The position numbers and the translations under genes are program-made. Source: Clostridiales bacterium (GTDB lineage Bacteria; Bacillota; Clostridia; Peptostreptococcales; Acidaminobacteraceae). From it: a stretch of DNA of 64,000 nt. Below the pieces are notes generated by a model. That model made no database searches. It saw nothing but the letters and a program-made list of their open reading frames with translations, and had not been told where the DNA came from. Location of the stretch: contig JASUSA010000004.1 in NCBI GenBank assembly GCA_030446305.1, forward strand, positions 1 to 64,000, written 5' to 3'. This document shows positions 45,694-55,067 of the stretch, one piece after another (position 1 is the first letter of the stretch; the number at the start of each line of letters is the position of its first letter).

Positions 45694-47112
45694 ATGAGGA
45701 TGAAGCAGCAAGTGCAGAAAGAAGCGTGGGAAACGTTAATTGAACAGATTGAAGAAGGCGTGCATATCGTCGACGACCAAGGCGTTACCATTGTTTACAA
45801 TCGAGCGATGTCTGAAATAGAGGGCTATGCACCTGAACAGGTCATTGGTCATCACTTGCTCGAAATCTATCCAAACTGGCAAAAAGAAAACAGTACGTTG
45901 CTAACGGTTCTCGCCAGCGGAGAAGCAATTTATGGCAGGCGTCAACAGTATGTCAATACAAAAGGCAAACGCATCACAACCGTTAATACGACATTGCCGC
46001 TATTTGAGAGAGGCGTTCAGATTGGTGCCATAGAGATTGCAAGAAATTTAACAGCCGTCTCACATATGAGCGAACAGATCCTTGCACTGCAGCAACAGCT
46101 TCTGAAACCTAATCAGCCAAAAGAAAAAATAAGTCATTACACCTTTGAGCACATGATTGGCAAGTCCGCCGTGTTTATGAAGGCAAAACAAACGGCGATT
46201 TTTGCGGCAAAAAGTGATTCCAATGTTCTCATTTATGGCGAGACGGGAACGGGCAAAGAGGTTTTTGCACAAAGTATTCATTATGCCAGTCGGCGGTTTG
46301 AAAAACCTTTTGTGGCACAAAACTGCGCCGCAATTCCCGAAACCCTGTTGGAAGGCATCCTCTTTGGTACGACAAAAGGTGCCTATACAGGCGCTGTCGA
46401 TCGCCCAGGTCTCTTTGAACAGGCTAATGGCGGGACGCTGTTTCTGGATGAAATTAATCATATGCCGCTAAGCCTGCAAGTAAAACTCTTAAGGGTTTTG
46501 CAGGAAAAAACATTGAGGCGCATTGGCGGCTTAAAGGAGATCGCCGTTAATGTTCGCATCATTACAGCGACAAATGAACCGCCAAATGTGCTGCTGTCAC
46601 AGGAAATGCTGCGGCGGGATCTTTACTACCGAATTAATGTGATCTATATTCATATCCCGAAATTAATGGCACGTCGAGACGATATTCCACTGCTGGCAAA
46701 TGCATTTATAAAACAGTTCAACCGCAGCATGGAAAAACGGGTTCAGGGAATATCGAATGCGTTTATGGAACGGTTGATGGATAATAAATGGCCCGGCAAC
46801 GTAAGAGAGCTTCAAAATGTCATTGAAGTGGCCATGAATGCGGCAGAAGAGGATGCGCTTCAATTAAAATCGACGGTTTATGAAACAGCGTGGATTGATG
46901 AAGCGCGTGGAGAAAATGAGCAGATGTCAGAGCCGATACACGCATATGATCACATAGACAATCTCGATGCCTATATGCATAAGGTTGAAAGCGATATCAT
47001 TATGCACGTGCTTGAAAACAGTGACGGCAATATATCTAGGGCGGCAAGAAAGCTGAATCTGTCTCGTCAAAACCTCCAATACAAGATTAGAAAGCTTAAT
47101 AACACACTGTGA
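45694..47112 (+). CDS. PAS/AAA+/Fis sigma-54-dependent transcriptional activator
   Basis: A 472-residue enhancer-binding protein. In order: a PAS sensor domain (about 10-120; IEEGVHIVDDQGVTIVYNRAMSEIEGY), a sigma-54-interacting AAA+ domain with Walker A GETGTGKEV, the sigma-54-contact loop GAYTGA (nt 46378-46395, the GAFTGA motif with Tyr), Walker B GGTLFLDEI and the arginine-containing RRDLYYRINV region, then a Fis-type helix-turn-helix (GNISRAARKLNLSRQNLQYKIRKL). The nearest -24/-12 promoter in the window precedes the ornithine cluster 2.3 kb downstream, so it is the natural candidate regulator of ornithine catabolism. That link is inferred. The start could also be ATG 45700; GGAG at 45680 favours 45694. 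Confidence 0.92.
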   Translation: MRMKQQVQKEAWETLIEQIEEGVHIVDDQGVTIVYNRAMSEIEGYAPEQVIGHHLLEIYPNWQKENSTLLTVLASGEAIYGRRQQYVNTKGKRITTVNTTLPLFERGVQIGAIEIARNLTAVSHMSEQILALQQQLLKPNQPKEKISHYTFEHMIGKSAVFMKAKQTAIFAAKSDSNVLIYGETGTGKEVFAQSIHYASRRFEKPFVAQNCAAIPETLLEGILFGTTKGAYTGAVDRPGLFEQANGGTLFLDEINHMPLSLQVKLLRVLQEKTLRRIGGLKEIAVNVRIITATNEPPNVLLSQEMLRRDLYYRINVIYIHIPKLMARRDDIPLLANAFIKQFNRSMEKRVQGISNAFMERLMDNKWPGNVRELQNVIEVAMNAAEEDALQLKSTVYETAWIDEARGENEQMSEPIHAYDHIDNLDAYMHKVESDIIMHVLENSDGNISRAARKLNLSRQNLQYKIRKLNNTL

Positions 47113-47191
47113 TTTTACGCAGTTTTTATATAAATTTTACGGTCATATGACGTTGCTGTGCTATAGTTCTTCATGAAAGAGAGGACGTCGT

Positions 47192-49030
47192 ATGGATATG
47201 GCAACAGCAGAAATGGTAACGTCGCCGCCTTTAGGCGATTGCGAATCGGACGCATTAACATTCCAGCAAATATTAGAGCAAGGCAATATTTCGACGCGCT
47301 ACCAGCCCATTGTCAATTTAAAATCGGGTGACATCATTGGCTACGAAGCGCTGTCAAGGGGGCCGATGGACAGCGAGTTTTATTCACCGCTCGCATTGAT
47401 TGACAAGGCGCATGAACTGGGACTCGTTTGGGAACTTGAAATGCTCTTTCGACAAAGGGCACTTGAGCATATTAATGCGCTTCAGGCGGATCAGTATATG
47501 TTTATTAACGTCGATCCGGATGTAATCAAAACACATGAGTTCAAATCCGGTTTGACGCGCGAATACCTCGATTTCATTGGCGGCAAAGAGACGAACATCG
47601 TCTTTGAAATTACAGAGCGGACGGCGATAACAGATTATGAAATGTTTCAGCGCGTTCTTGAAAATTATCGAAAACAAGGTTATCAAATTGCAATAGATGA
47701 TGTTGGCGCGGGGTATTCGGGACTGCGTTCGATTACAGAAATAAGGCCTAACTTTATTAAGATCGATATGGACTTGATTCGCAATATCGATAAAGACTTT
47801 TTTAAACAAGCGTTGATCAAGGCGTTTGTTGAAACGGCGACGACGACAAATATTACGATAATTGCAGAGGGAATTGAGACAAAAGAAGAGTTGAAAACAC
47901 TTATTTTGCTGGGCGTCCATGCGGGACAGGGATTCTTGCTGCAGCAGCCGCAATTGCTGTTTACAGGCATCAGCAGCGCCATAAAGCAAAAAATTTATGA
48001 CTACAATCATATTTCCTTTAACCTCAATCAGTTTTCGCAGGCTTATCACTATATTTCCAATCTCGTCAATGTACCTAAGGAAACGACATTTGAATCCATG
48101 ACATCGTGTGAGACCATTAGAAATTATATGGAAAAAGAATGTTTAAGGCGTGTCTGCATTTGTGATCACGAACAGCCCGTCGGCATTGTTATGAAGCATA
48201 ATTTAGATGCGACGATGTCCGGCAAATATGGGTATGCGGTCTTTTCCAATCGACCGATTGAACGCATTATGAATCGAAAGCCGCTTGTGGTAGACTACTA
48301 TACGCCGATTAATGTCGTCGCCAAACTGGCGATGGGGCGCTGCGATGATGAAATTTTTGATGATGTCGTTGTAACGCAGTCTTCACAGTTTTTTGGCCTC
48401 GTTTCCATGAAAAACATTTTTGAATATACGCTGATGTATGAGAAAAACAGTGCAAAGGAACAGAATCCGCTGACCGGTCTGCCGGGCAATACCATTATCA
48501 ACCGCGTATTGACTGATTTAGTGAGTTCCGAAAGCCAAGCCTGTGTGATGTATGTCGATATTAATGAATTTAAAATTTACAATGATGTCTATGGCTTTGA
48601 AAAGGGTGATGTGATGATCAAATCACTTGCTGAAATGATCAAATCAGAAGCCGGACAAGTATTTCCGCAGACCGCTTTTGTTGGTCACATAGGTGGTGAT
48701 GACTTTCTCGTCGTATGCAGCGGCAGCGAGGTCAGTTATGAAATGCTGGCAAATCGCATCATCAACCGTTTTAGCGGTGAGCGCTCGGCATTCTTCTCAA
48801 GCGAACACAATGCGCATCACCAGATTGTCTCAGAAGACCGTTATGGCATTACGCGAACTTTTTCACTGACATCACTTTCGATTTCTGGAATATTCGGTGA
48901 TCTGTCATCGTATAAGAGCAGTGACCGGCTTAGTGAAGCACTGGCAAAGCTTAAGAAAATCGTTAAGAAGAAAGGCGAGAGCGCTTCAATTTTCATTAAT
49001 TGTACCCCTTCAACTGAAGAAATGATATGA
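47192..49030 (+). CDS. EAL-CBS-GGDEF cyclic di-GMP signalling protein
   Basis: A 612-residue soluble protein with the reverse domain order. The EAL phosphodiesterase domain (about 18-265) looks catalytically complete: YEALSR, FINVDP, FEITERT, DDVGAGYSG, FIKID, EGIE and GQGF. A middle segment (about 300-420) resembles a CBS-domain pair. The GGDEF domain (about 430-600) ends in a variant signature GGDDF (nt 48692-48706), with Asp where active cyclases have Glu, so cyclase activity may be weak, absent or replaced by GTP sensing. Thus a phosphodiesterase regulated by nucleotides is most likely. GAGAGGA precedes the ATG. It lies between the sigma-54 activator and the ornithine cluster and ends at a strong terminator. 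Confidence 0.9.
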   Translation: MDMATAEMVTSPPLGDCESDALTFQQILEQGNISTRYQPIVNLKSGDIIGYEALSRGPMDSEFYSPLALIDKAHELGLVWELEMLFRQRALEHINALQADQYMFINVDPDVIKTHEFKSGLTREYLDFIGGKETNIVFEITERTAITDYEMFQRVLENYRKQGYQIAIDDVGAGYSGLRSITEIRPNFIKIDMDLIRNIDKDFFKQALIKAFVETATTTNITIIAEGIETKEELKTLILLGVHAGQGFLLQQPQLLFTGISSAIKQKIYDYNHISFNLNQFSQAYHYISNLVNVPKETTFESMTSCETIRNYMEKECLRRVCICDHEQPVGIVMKHNLDATMSGKYGYAVFSNRPIERIMNRKPLVVDYYTPINVVAKLAMGRCDDEIFDDVVVTQSSQFFGLVSMKNIFEYTLMYEKNSAKEQNPLTGLPGNTIINRVLTDLVSSESQACVMYVDINEFKIYNDVYGFEKGDVMIKSLAEMIKSEAGQVFPQTAFVGHIGGDDFLVVCSGSEVSYEMLANRIINRFSGERSAFFSSEHNAHHQIVSEDRYGITRTFSLTSLSISGIFGDLSSYKSSDRLSEALAKLKKIVKKKGESASIFINCTPSTEEMI

Positions 49031-49070
49031 AAAATTGGCATACTGGCCAACGCGTGTTTTCATATAGATG

Positions 49071-49127
49071 AATCCCCTGTTAGATGATGCTTCAAGTATT
49101 GAAGCATCTTTGGACAGGGGATTTTGT
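49071..49127 (+). terminator. Two-tier intrinsic terminator after the EAL-GGDEF gene
   Basis: An outer stem AATCCCCTGT (49071-49080) / ACAGGGGATT (49114-49123) encloses a perfect inner hairpin, GATGCTTCAA-GTA-TTGAAGCATC (49086-49108), followed by TTTG. It isolates the ornithine cluster from upstream transcription. Confidence 0.9.
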
Positions 49128-49213
49128 TTATTTCGCAAAGCTTTCTGTGGGAAAATGTTTGCAGGATGCAGTGGCCTTACCTTTATAGAAGAAAAGTTAG
49201 CTTAGAAAACATC

Positions 49214-49279
49214 TGCAAAATTATTTGCACATATTGCATTGTGTAAAAATAATTTGCACACAAACGCAAAATTATTTGC
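49214..49279 (+). promoter_or_regulatory. Three palindromic upstream activator sites before ord
   Basis: Three related palindromes: TGCAAA-ATTA-TTTGCA (49214-49229), TGTGTAAA-AATAA-TTTGCACA (49240-49260) and GCAAA-ATTA-TTTGC (49266-49279). Their centres lie roughly 150-200 bases upstream of the sigma-54 promoter, the usual place for enhancer-binding-protein sites. A further half site TTTGCA occurs at 49158-49163. The likely binder is the Fis-type activator encoded at 45694-47112 (inference). Confidence 0.7.
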
Positions 49280-49406
49280 TTTTTTCAATCATGTAAATGA
49301 ATGGATAATTGATGCGATGTGTTGTTATGCATTATTCAATGTATGAATAAAGAAACATTCAGTGATTGCAATGGATACATAAGATGTGAATTTATAAAAA
49401 TGCGTA

Positions 49407-49423
49407 TGGAATCAATATTGCAT
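49407..49423 (+). promoter_or_regulatory. Sigma-54 (-24/-12) promoter of the ornithine cluster
   Basis: TGGAAT-N5-TTGCAT, with the obligatory GG (49408-49409) and GC (49420-49421) separated by exactly ten bases, fits the sigma-54 promoter pattern. Transcription would start near 49433, leaving a leader of about 120 bases before ord. Confidence 0.72.
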
Positions 49424-49555
49424 TGACTAATGACATACGAGCAGTCGGTAATGCCGATTGTTCAGAAGGATAGACTTTGTGATGCATGCAATATGGGCGT
49501 TAAAGCATAACGTGTGAATTGTGTAAGCATTGAAATGAAGAGGAGGTATTGATTC

Positions 49556-50608
49556 ATGAGAACAGAACCGGTTAAAGTGGTTATTTGGGGATTTGGTGCC
49601 ATGGGAAGCGGTATGGCAAAAGTCTTGCTCAATAAAAAAGGCGTATCCATAGTCGGCATCTGTGACTGCCATGAAGCGCGCAGAGGACGTGAAATGCATG
49701 AAGTGTTGGGGGTTGACAGACTTGACAGAAAGCCCGTTATCATTGAAGCGGAAATCGAAAGTGTCTTAACAGAGGGCTGCTGTGACATCTGTCTGATTGC
49801 GACACATTCTTTTACAAAAGATGCATTTCCGGGTATTGCTTATGCGCTTTCAAAAAAGGTGAATGTCATTTCTACGGCAGAGGAGATGGCTTACCCGAAA
49901 GCGAAGAATCCAGCACTTGCCGAACAACTGGATCAATTGGCGAAGGCGAATGGCGTTTCCGTTTTGGGAACCGGCATCAATCCGGGCTTAATGATGGACC
50001 TTTTAGTGGTAGCGTTGACGGGCTGCATGACAGAGGTAAAGCACATCGAGGCGAAACGCGTCAACAGCCTTTCGCCATTTGGCAAGGCCGTGATGGACGA
50101 GCAGGGCGTTGGTTTGACGGAAGCAGCATTTTTAGCGGGTGCAGCAGATGGGAGCATTGCCGGACACGTTGGCTTTGAAGAGTCTATTTCGATGATTGCA
50201 GAAGCGTTGCAGCTCTCAATTGATCATATTAAAACGCAAAAATCGCCGATTTTAACGGCGGTGGAACGAAAATCCGCCTATGGACATGCAGCGGCAGGCC
50301 ATGTTGCCGGCGTCAATATGACAGGGCAGGGATATTGTCAAGGTGAAGCCGTCATCAATATGATTCATCCGCAGCAGATTGAGCCGCAGCTCGGCGGTGT
50401 TCAAACAGGTGATTACATTACACTGACGGGAACGCCGCCGGTTCACATGGCCATTACGCCAGAAGTCGACGGCGGTATTGGCACCATTGCCATGTGTGTC
50501 AATATGATTCCGCATGTTGTCAATGCAAGGCCGGGACTTAAAACCATGCTGGATTTACCGGTGCCAAGAGCCATTATTGGCGATATGCGGCATTATATGG
50601 AGGTTTGA
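49556..50608 (+). CDS. ord: 2,4-diaminopentanoate dehydrogenase
   Basis: Oxidatively deaminates (2R,4S)-2,4-diaminopentanoate with NAD(P)+ to 2-amino-4-oxopentanoate and ammonia in ornithine fermentation. The 350-residue protein starts with a Rossmann dinucleotide motif (VVIWGFGAMGSGMA, Gly at 12, 14 and 17) and has the later NPGLMMDLL and KRVNSLSPFGKAVMDEQGVGL segments shared with dihydrodipicolinate-reductase-like dehydrogenases. AGGAGG precedes the ATG. It is the first gene of the cluster, directly behind the sigma-54 promoter, and is followed by ortA after one base. Assignment rests on family features plus the full pathway context. Confidence 0.93.
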   Translation: MRTEPVKVVIWGFGAMGSGMAKVLLNKKGVSIVGICDCHEARRGREMHEVLGVDRLDRKPVIIEAEIESVLTEGCCDICLIATHSFTKDAFPGIAYALSKKVNVISTAEEMAYPKAKNPALAEQLDQLAKANGVSVLGTGINPGLMMDLLVVALTGCMTEVKHIEAKRVNSLSPFGKAVMDEQGVGLTEAAFLAGAADGSIAGHVGFEESISMIAEALQLSIDHIKTQKSPILTAVERKSAYGHAAAGHVAGVNMTGQGYCQGEAVINMIHPQQIEPQLGGVQTGDYITLTGTPPVHMAITPEVDGGIGTIAMCVNMIPHVVNARPGLKTMLDLPVPRAIIGDMRHYMEV

Positions 50609-50609
50609 G

Positions 50610-50921
50610 ATGATGTTTCAGAAAGAGGCGTGGGTACGCATTAAGCGCATCGTCATGCGACCGGAAGAGCGGACTGCACAAATTCCGGAAGACACGCGAA
50701 ACGTACCGCTTGAAATGTGGGTGAAAGGTTTCGCAGAACAAAACGGCAATCTCGGTGATACCATCCGGGTTCGAACACTGACCGGACGCATTGAGACAGG
50801 TGAAGTCGTTGAAATAGAGCCGTCATATCGACATGATTTTGGAAAGTTTATACCTGAAATATTGACGATTGGCATAACACTCCGCGATATTTTGGATGGG
50901 GGTGATAACGATGGCGAGTAG
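50610..50921 (+). CDS. ortA: 2-amino-4-oxopentanoate thiolase, alpha subunit
   Basis: The small subunit of the PLP-dependent thiolase that cleaves 2-amino-4-oxopentanoate with coenzyme A to D-alanine and acetyl-CoA. The 103-residue product (AWVRIKRIVMRPEERTAQIPEDT near the start, GRIETGEVVEIEPSYRHDFG in the middle) has the OrtA pattern. The start lies six bases after GGAGG and one base after the ord stop; the adjacent ATG at 50613 is also possible. It overlaps the start of ortB, so the two subunits are translationally coupled. Confidence 0.92.
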   Translation: MMFQKEAWVRIKRIVMRPEERTAQIPEDTRNVPLEMWVKGFAEQNGNLGDTIRVRTLTGRIETGEVVEIEPSYRHDFGKFIPEILTIGITLRDILDGGDNDGE

Positions 50922-52347
50922 CGATTACAAGATGGGATATAAAGACGTGATGAATCGTCGCAATGAAATTATGAAACGTGCCGTCGGCATTGATTATGCG
51001 GCGTTTGAATTCGATCGCATCGGTTTTGATTACGAACGCATGATGCGCGAAGTGGGCTATTCTCTTTCGGAAGTTATGGCGATACAGCGCGCTCAGGGCG
51101 TTGGCAATACGCCGCTTTTAAAACTAAATCGCCTAACGGCACTGGCACGAAAATTGAGTCCGACGGGGATGGGGGCACAGCTTTTTCTAAAAGATGAAGC
51201 ATCAAATCCATCCGGCAGTTTTAAAGCAAGACGTGCGGCAGTTGCCGTCTATCAGGCAAAAAAGTTGGGATACAAAGGTGTCATTGCGGCGACGAGCGGC
51301 AACTATGGCGCAGCCGTTGCATCACAAGCTGCCATGCAGGGCTTGAAGTGTATCATTGTACAGGAAACCTATGATTCCAAGGGGAAAGGTCAGCCTGAGA
51401 TTATTGAAAAAGCACGTAAATGTGAAGCTTTTGGTGCAGAAGTCGTTCAGTTGACAGTGGGGCCAGAGCTCTTCTATGAATTCTTGGTACTTCTTGAACA
51501 AACGGGATATTTCAACGCCTCTCTGTATACACCTTACGGCATTGCGGGTATCGAAAGTCTCGGTGCTGAGATTGCCGATCAGATGCTGGTCCAGACAGGA
51601 CGCTATCCAGATGCAGTGGTCTGTACCAATGCAGGCGGCGGCAATTTGACGGGAACAGCCAGAGGGCTTCGCAAACGTGGTGCTGTAGAAACAACAATCA
51701 TCGGTGCTTCTGTTGACTTGTCGGGGCTGCATATGGCAAGTGACGGGGATTTTAATCGGAAGTCTTTTACGACAGGTCATACGGGCTTTGGCCTGCCTTT
51801 TGCAACGATGCCAGATCGATCTGATGTGCCGCGATCGGCAGCGCGTCCACTGCGATACATGGATTCGTATGTTACGGTGAAACAGGGAGAAGTATTCTAC
51901 ATGACCGAGGCACTCGCGCAGCTTGAGGGGATGGAACGCGGTCCTGCCGGCAATGTATCATTGGCAGCGGCATTTGCACTCGCCATGACCATGCCGGAAA
52001 ATACAGCCATTGTCGTACAGGAAACAGAATACACTGGTGCCGGCAAGCACTTGCAGCCACAGCTTAGCTTTGCCAGAGAAAATGGCATAGCGATTCGCTT
52101 TGGCGACCCCGAAGAAGAAATACCGGGTAAAAGCATTATTCTGCCCTCACATCCGTCACTTATGAAAGCGCGTCCGTTGCCTTTAGTGCAACTGCGAAAA
52201 CGACTGGTGGAGAATCTTGTGTCGCCTGCGGTGTCAGCTCACGCGCAGCTGACAGCACATGAGCTGGATTTCTTAGCCGACGAAAGTCGGCTCACACGTG
52301 AAGCGATCGAAAAAATCATTAGACAGGTAATCCCATCCGATAGTTGA
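50911..52347 (+). CDS. ortB: 2-amino-4-oxopentanoate thiolase, beta subunit (PLP enzyme)
   Basis: The large catalytic subunit of the thiolase. The 478-residue protein is a fold-type II PLP enzyme related to threonine synthase/cysteine synthase: the PLP lysine is Lys105 in NPSGSFKARRAA, followed by AATSGNYGAAVA and the phosphate-binding glycine-rich NAGGGNLTGTARG (about 245-257). ATG 50911 is inside the end of ortA and follows GGGGGTG; the ATG at 50896 is upstream of that site. It is followed after about 80 bases by oraS. Confidence 0.94.
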   Translation: MASSDYKMGYKDVMNRRNEIMKRAVGIDYAAFEFDRIGFDYERMMREVGYSLSEVMAIQRAQGVGNTPLLKLNRLTALARKLSPTGMGAQLFLKDEASNPSGSFKARRAAVAVYQAKKLGYKGVIAATSGNYGAAVASQAAMQGLKCIIVQETYDSKGKGQPEIIEKARKCEAFGAEVVQLTVGPELFYEFLVLLEQTGYFNASLYTPYGIAGIESLGAEIADQMLVQTGRYPDAVVCTNAGGGNLTGTARGLRKRGAVETTIIGASVDLSGLHMASDGDFNRKSFTTGHTGFGLPFATMPDRSDVPRSAARPLRYMDSYVTVKQGEVFYMTEALAQLEGMERGPAGNVSLAAAFALAMTMPENTAIVVQETEYTGAGKHLQPQLSFARENGIAIRFGDPEEEIPGKSIILPSHPSLMKARPLPLVQLRKRLVENLVSPAVSAHAQLTAHELDFLADESRLTREAIEKIIRQVIPSDS

Positions 52348-52430
52348 TACGAACAAAATAGAAAATAGAAGAGACCCTGTATTGGCGGTTAGGCGCTATA
52401 TACCAACGATATGAAAGAGAGGGAGACAAG

Positions 52431-52808
52431 ATGAATCATTATACAAAGCGTGAAGATGATTTTGAAAACAGGCGAAAACACCTTGAACAGATGACGGAAA
52501 AAGAAGTGGAGGCGCGCTTCTGGTCACTGCTGGATGAAATTGTTGATCCGCTGTTGGCACTTGCCAAAACACATACAACCCCATCAATAGAACGCTCCGT
52601 TCTGCTAAGAATGGGATTTTCAAGCTTAGAGGCTAAACCGATGGTGGAAGAGGCTATTCGCAGAAATCTCATTGGTCACGGTGTTGGGCACCTCGTTTAT
52701 TACAAAGCGATGCAAGATGGCACCGCTATTCGAGAGGCAGGACTTGCCATGCTAAACGGTGAGGGGTGGGAAGCACTTGAAGCTCATTTCAGTCAGGAGG
52801 TGGCGTAA
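52431..52808 (+). CDS. oraS: D-ornithine 4,5-aminomutase, small subunit
   Basis: The small subunit of the adenosylcobalamin- and PLP-dependent mutase that converts D-ornithine to (2R,4S)-2,4-diaminopentanoate. The 125-residue product (RREDDF-type start KREDDFENRRKHLEQMT, then EVEARFWSLLDEIVDPLLALAKTHTTPSIERSVLLRMGFSS) is helical and matches OraS in size (about 120). GAGGGAG precedes the ATG. Its stop overlaps the start of oraE by one base, which keeps subunit amounts equal. Confidence 0.94.
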   Translation: MNHYTKREDDFENRRKHLEQMTEKEVEARFWSLLDEIVDPLLALAKTHTTPSIERSVLLRMGFSSLEAKPMVEEAIRRNLIGHGVGHLVYYKAMQDGTAIREAGLAMLNGEGWEALEAHFSQEVA

Positions 52809-55063
52809 TGAAACCGTCATTAATGCCCAATGAAAAGATTGATGTACGCTCTATTTTAGAGGATTTAGAAAATTATCGGCCAAAAAGGCGCAGCTGGATC
52901 TGGCGTGAAAAATCGGATTGTCAAACCTACGGTCCCTTTCAATATCAAAATATGTCGTCGCCGCTGACAAATGGTATTGCACAGCCTGCGGCCGGTTATT
53001 TCGGCAATATTGACCCACAGCCCGAGAACACAATCACCACAGAGATTGCCTCCGGGCGCTTTGAAGACGATATACGCCGCATGCGCATGGCAGCATGGCA
53101 CGGAGCCGATCATATCATGGTTATTCGCACAGCAGGTCAATCGCATTTTGACGGCCTTATTGAAGGCACGCCGCAGGGCATTGGCGGTATTCCCATTTCG
53201 CGAAAGCAAGTTCGTGCACATCGAAAGGCCCTTGACCTCATTGAAGAAGAAGTGGGCAGACCCATTAATTATCATTCCTATATTTCAGGTGTTGCAGGTC
53301 CGGACATTGCCGTCATGCTCGCTGAAGAAGGCGTCAATGGTGCACATCAGGACCCTCAGTACAATGTGCTCTACCGCAACATTAACATGGTTCGCTCCTT
53401 TGTCGATGCAGCAGAATCAAAAAAAGTCATGACATGGGCCGAAATGGTTCAGATCGATGGTGCACACAATGCCAATGCCACAGCACGCGAAGCTTGGAAA
53501 GTCATGCCGGAACTCATGGTGCAGCATGGTATTAATGCGCTCTTTTCGCATAAAGTCGGCATGCCAAAAGCAAATATTGCACTGTCGACAGTACCGCCGA
53601 CAGCTGCGCCGGCACCCTGTGTTCGACTGGATCTTCCTTATGCCGTTGCACTCAGAGACCTCTTCAAAGCGTATAAGATTAGAGCGCAGATGAATACAAA
53701 ATACATCACTTCATCCTCGAGAGAAGCAACGGTGACCCATGTGATGAACATGTTGATTTCAAGACTTACCTCTGCGGATATTCAATCTACGATTACACCG
53801 GATGAAGGGCGCAATGTACCATGGCACATGTACAATATTGAAGCATGCGAAACGGCAAAACAGGCACTGTCGGGGATGGATGGCCTTATGGAACTGGTAA
53901 CGCTTAATCGAGAAGGTGTCCTAGGCAGCGAAGTGCGAGAACTTAAGGAGCGGGCTGTTCTCTTTTTAGAAGAAATCATTGCTGTTGGCGGTTACTTTGA
54001 AGCTGTAGAAAAAGGATTTTTTGTGGATTCCGGGTTATATCCCGAGCGAAACGGCGACGGAATCGGAAGACGGTTGGATGGCGGTGTAGGTGCGGGTACT
54101 GTGTATAAACGCCATTCGGATTATATGGCACCTGTAACGGCGCATTTTGGCAATAATAACATCGCACAATATGATGAAACGAAAGCATCGACACCCTCTG
54201 CACTCATTGACGGTTGTACACTGGAAAAACCGGAAAAAATCATTTATATTGACGAATTGGATCCTGAGGACAATGTCAATAAGCGTCTGGACGAAAGTGA
54301 ACGCTATCGCCAAAAGGAGACGCCGACGATTACCCCTGAAGTGCAATGGCTCGGCGATGGTGTTGTTCAGGTAGACCTCGTATTGCCAACGGATGCGCGC
54401 TCGGCAAAATATGCAGCCGTTTACTTTGGCAAACAGATGAATCTTCAGGAAGTTGAGGTCATTCACATTGAAGCGCTGCATCCAAGTGAGGGAACGCGTG
54501 TGCAGATCAAAGGCGTTTTAAAAGTAGACCTCAAGCTTTCAGATCTCATTATTCCGGAAACGCCGGAAGTTTATGATGACGATACCATTCGTCATATTTT
54601 TGAAGTAAACCCCGTTAAGATCGTAGCCGGAACCGTCGGCGAAGATGAACACTCGGTCGGTTTAAGGGAGGTCATTGACATTAAACACGGCGGTATTGAA
54701 AAATATGGCTGTGACGTTACTTACCTTGGCACCTCTGTGCCAATTGAAAAGCTTGTCGATGCTGCCATTGAAATCAATGCGGATGTCATTTTGGCTTCTA
54801 CCATTATTTCACACGATGACGTACACTATAAAAACATGAAGCGCATTCACGAATACGCCATTGAAAAAGGTGTGCGGAACCGTTTTATCATCTGTGCCGG
54901 CGGGACACAGGTTACACCTGAAATCGCAAGGAAAAACGGCATGGATGAAGGATTCGGAAGGTATGACCGCGGGGTTAACGTTGCGACGTTTATCGCCAAG
55001 ACGCTGACGGACGCGAAAGAAGCGCATATCTCAGAGCGTGCCGTTTCAGGGAAAGAAGCGTGA
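52808..55063 (+). CDS. oraE: D-ornithine 4,5-aminomutase, large subunit (B12/PLP)
   Basis: The large subunit carries both cofactors. The 751-residue protein has a long TIM-barrel domain with the PLP/adenosine-binding region and a C-terminal Rossmann B12 domain with the lower-ligand motif D613-x-H615-x2-G618 (DEHSVG). Lys626 in IDIKHGG, just after it, is the likely lysine forming the PLP imine, as in the C. sticklandii enzyme. The length is close to the known OraE (about 735). It overlaps oraS by one base and is followed by the MutL-type reactivase, as expected for a radical B12 mutase that suffers inactivation. Confidence 0.96.
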   Translation: MKPSLMPNEKIDVRSILEDLENYRPKRRSWIWREKSDCQTYGPFQYQNMSSPLTNGIAQPAAGYFGNIDPQPENTITTEIASGRFEDDIRRMRMAAWHGADHIMVIRTAGQSHFDGLIEGTPQGIGGIPISRKQVRAHRKALDLIEEEVGRPINYHSYISGVAGPDIAVMLAEEGVNGAHQDPQYNVLYRNINMVRSFVDAAESKKVMTWAEMVQIDGAHNANATAREAWKVMPELMVQHGINALFSHKVGMPKANIALSTVPPTAAPAPCVRLDLPYAVALRDLFKAYKIRAQMNTKYITSSSREATVTHVMNMLISRLTSADIQSTITPDEGRNVPWHMYNIEACETAKQALSGMDGLMELVTLNREGVLGSEVRELKERAVLFLEEIIAVGGYFEAVEKGFFVDSGLYPERNGDGIGRRLDGGVGAGTVYKRHSDYMAPVTAHFGNNNIAQYDETKASTPSALIDGCTLEKPEKIIYIDELDPEDNVNKRLDESERYRQKETPTITPEVQWLGDGVVQVDLVLPTDARSAKYAAVYFGKQMNLQEVEVIHIEALHPSEGTRVQIKGVLKVDLKLSDLIIPETPEVYDDDTIRHIFEVNPVKIVAGTVGEDEHSVGLREVIDIKHGGIEKYGCDVTYLGTSVPIEKLVDAAIEINADVILASTIISHDDVHYKNMKRIHEYAIEKGVRNRFIICAGGTQVTPEIARKNGMDEGFGRYDRGVNVATFIAKTLTDAKEAHISERAVSGKEA

Positions 55064-55067
55064 AGCC

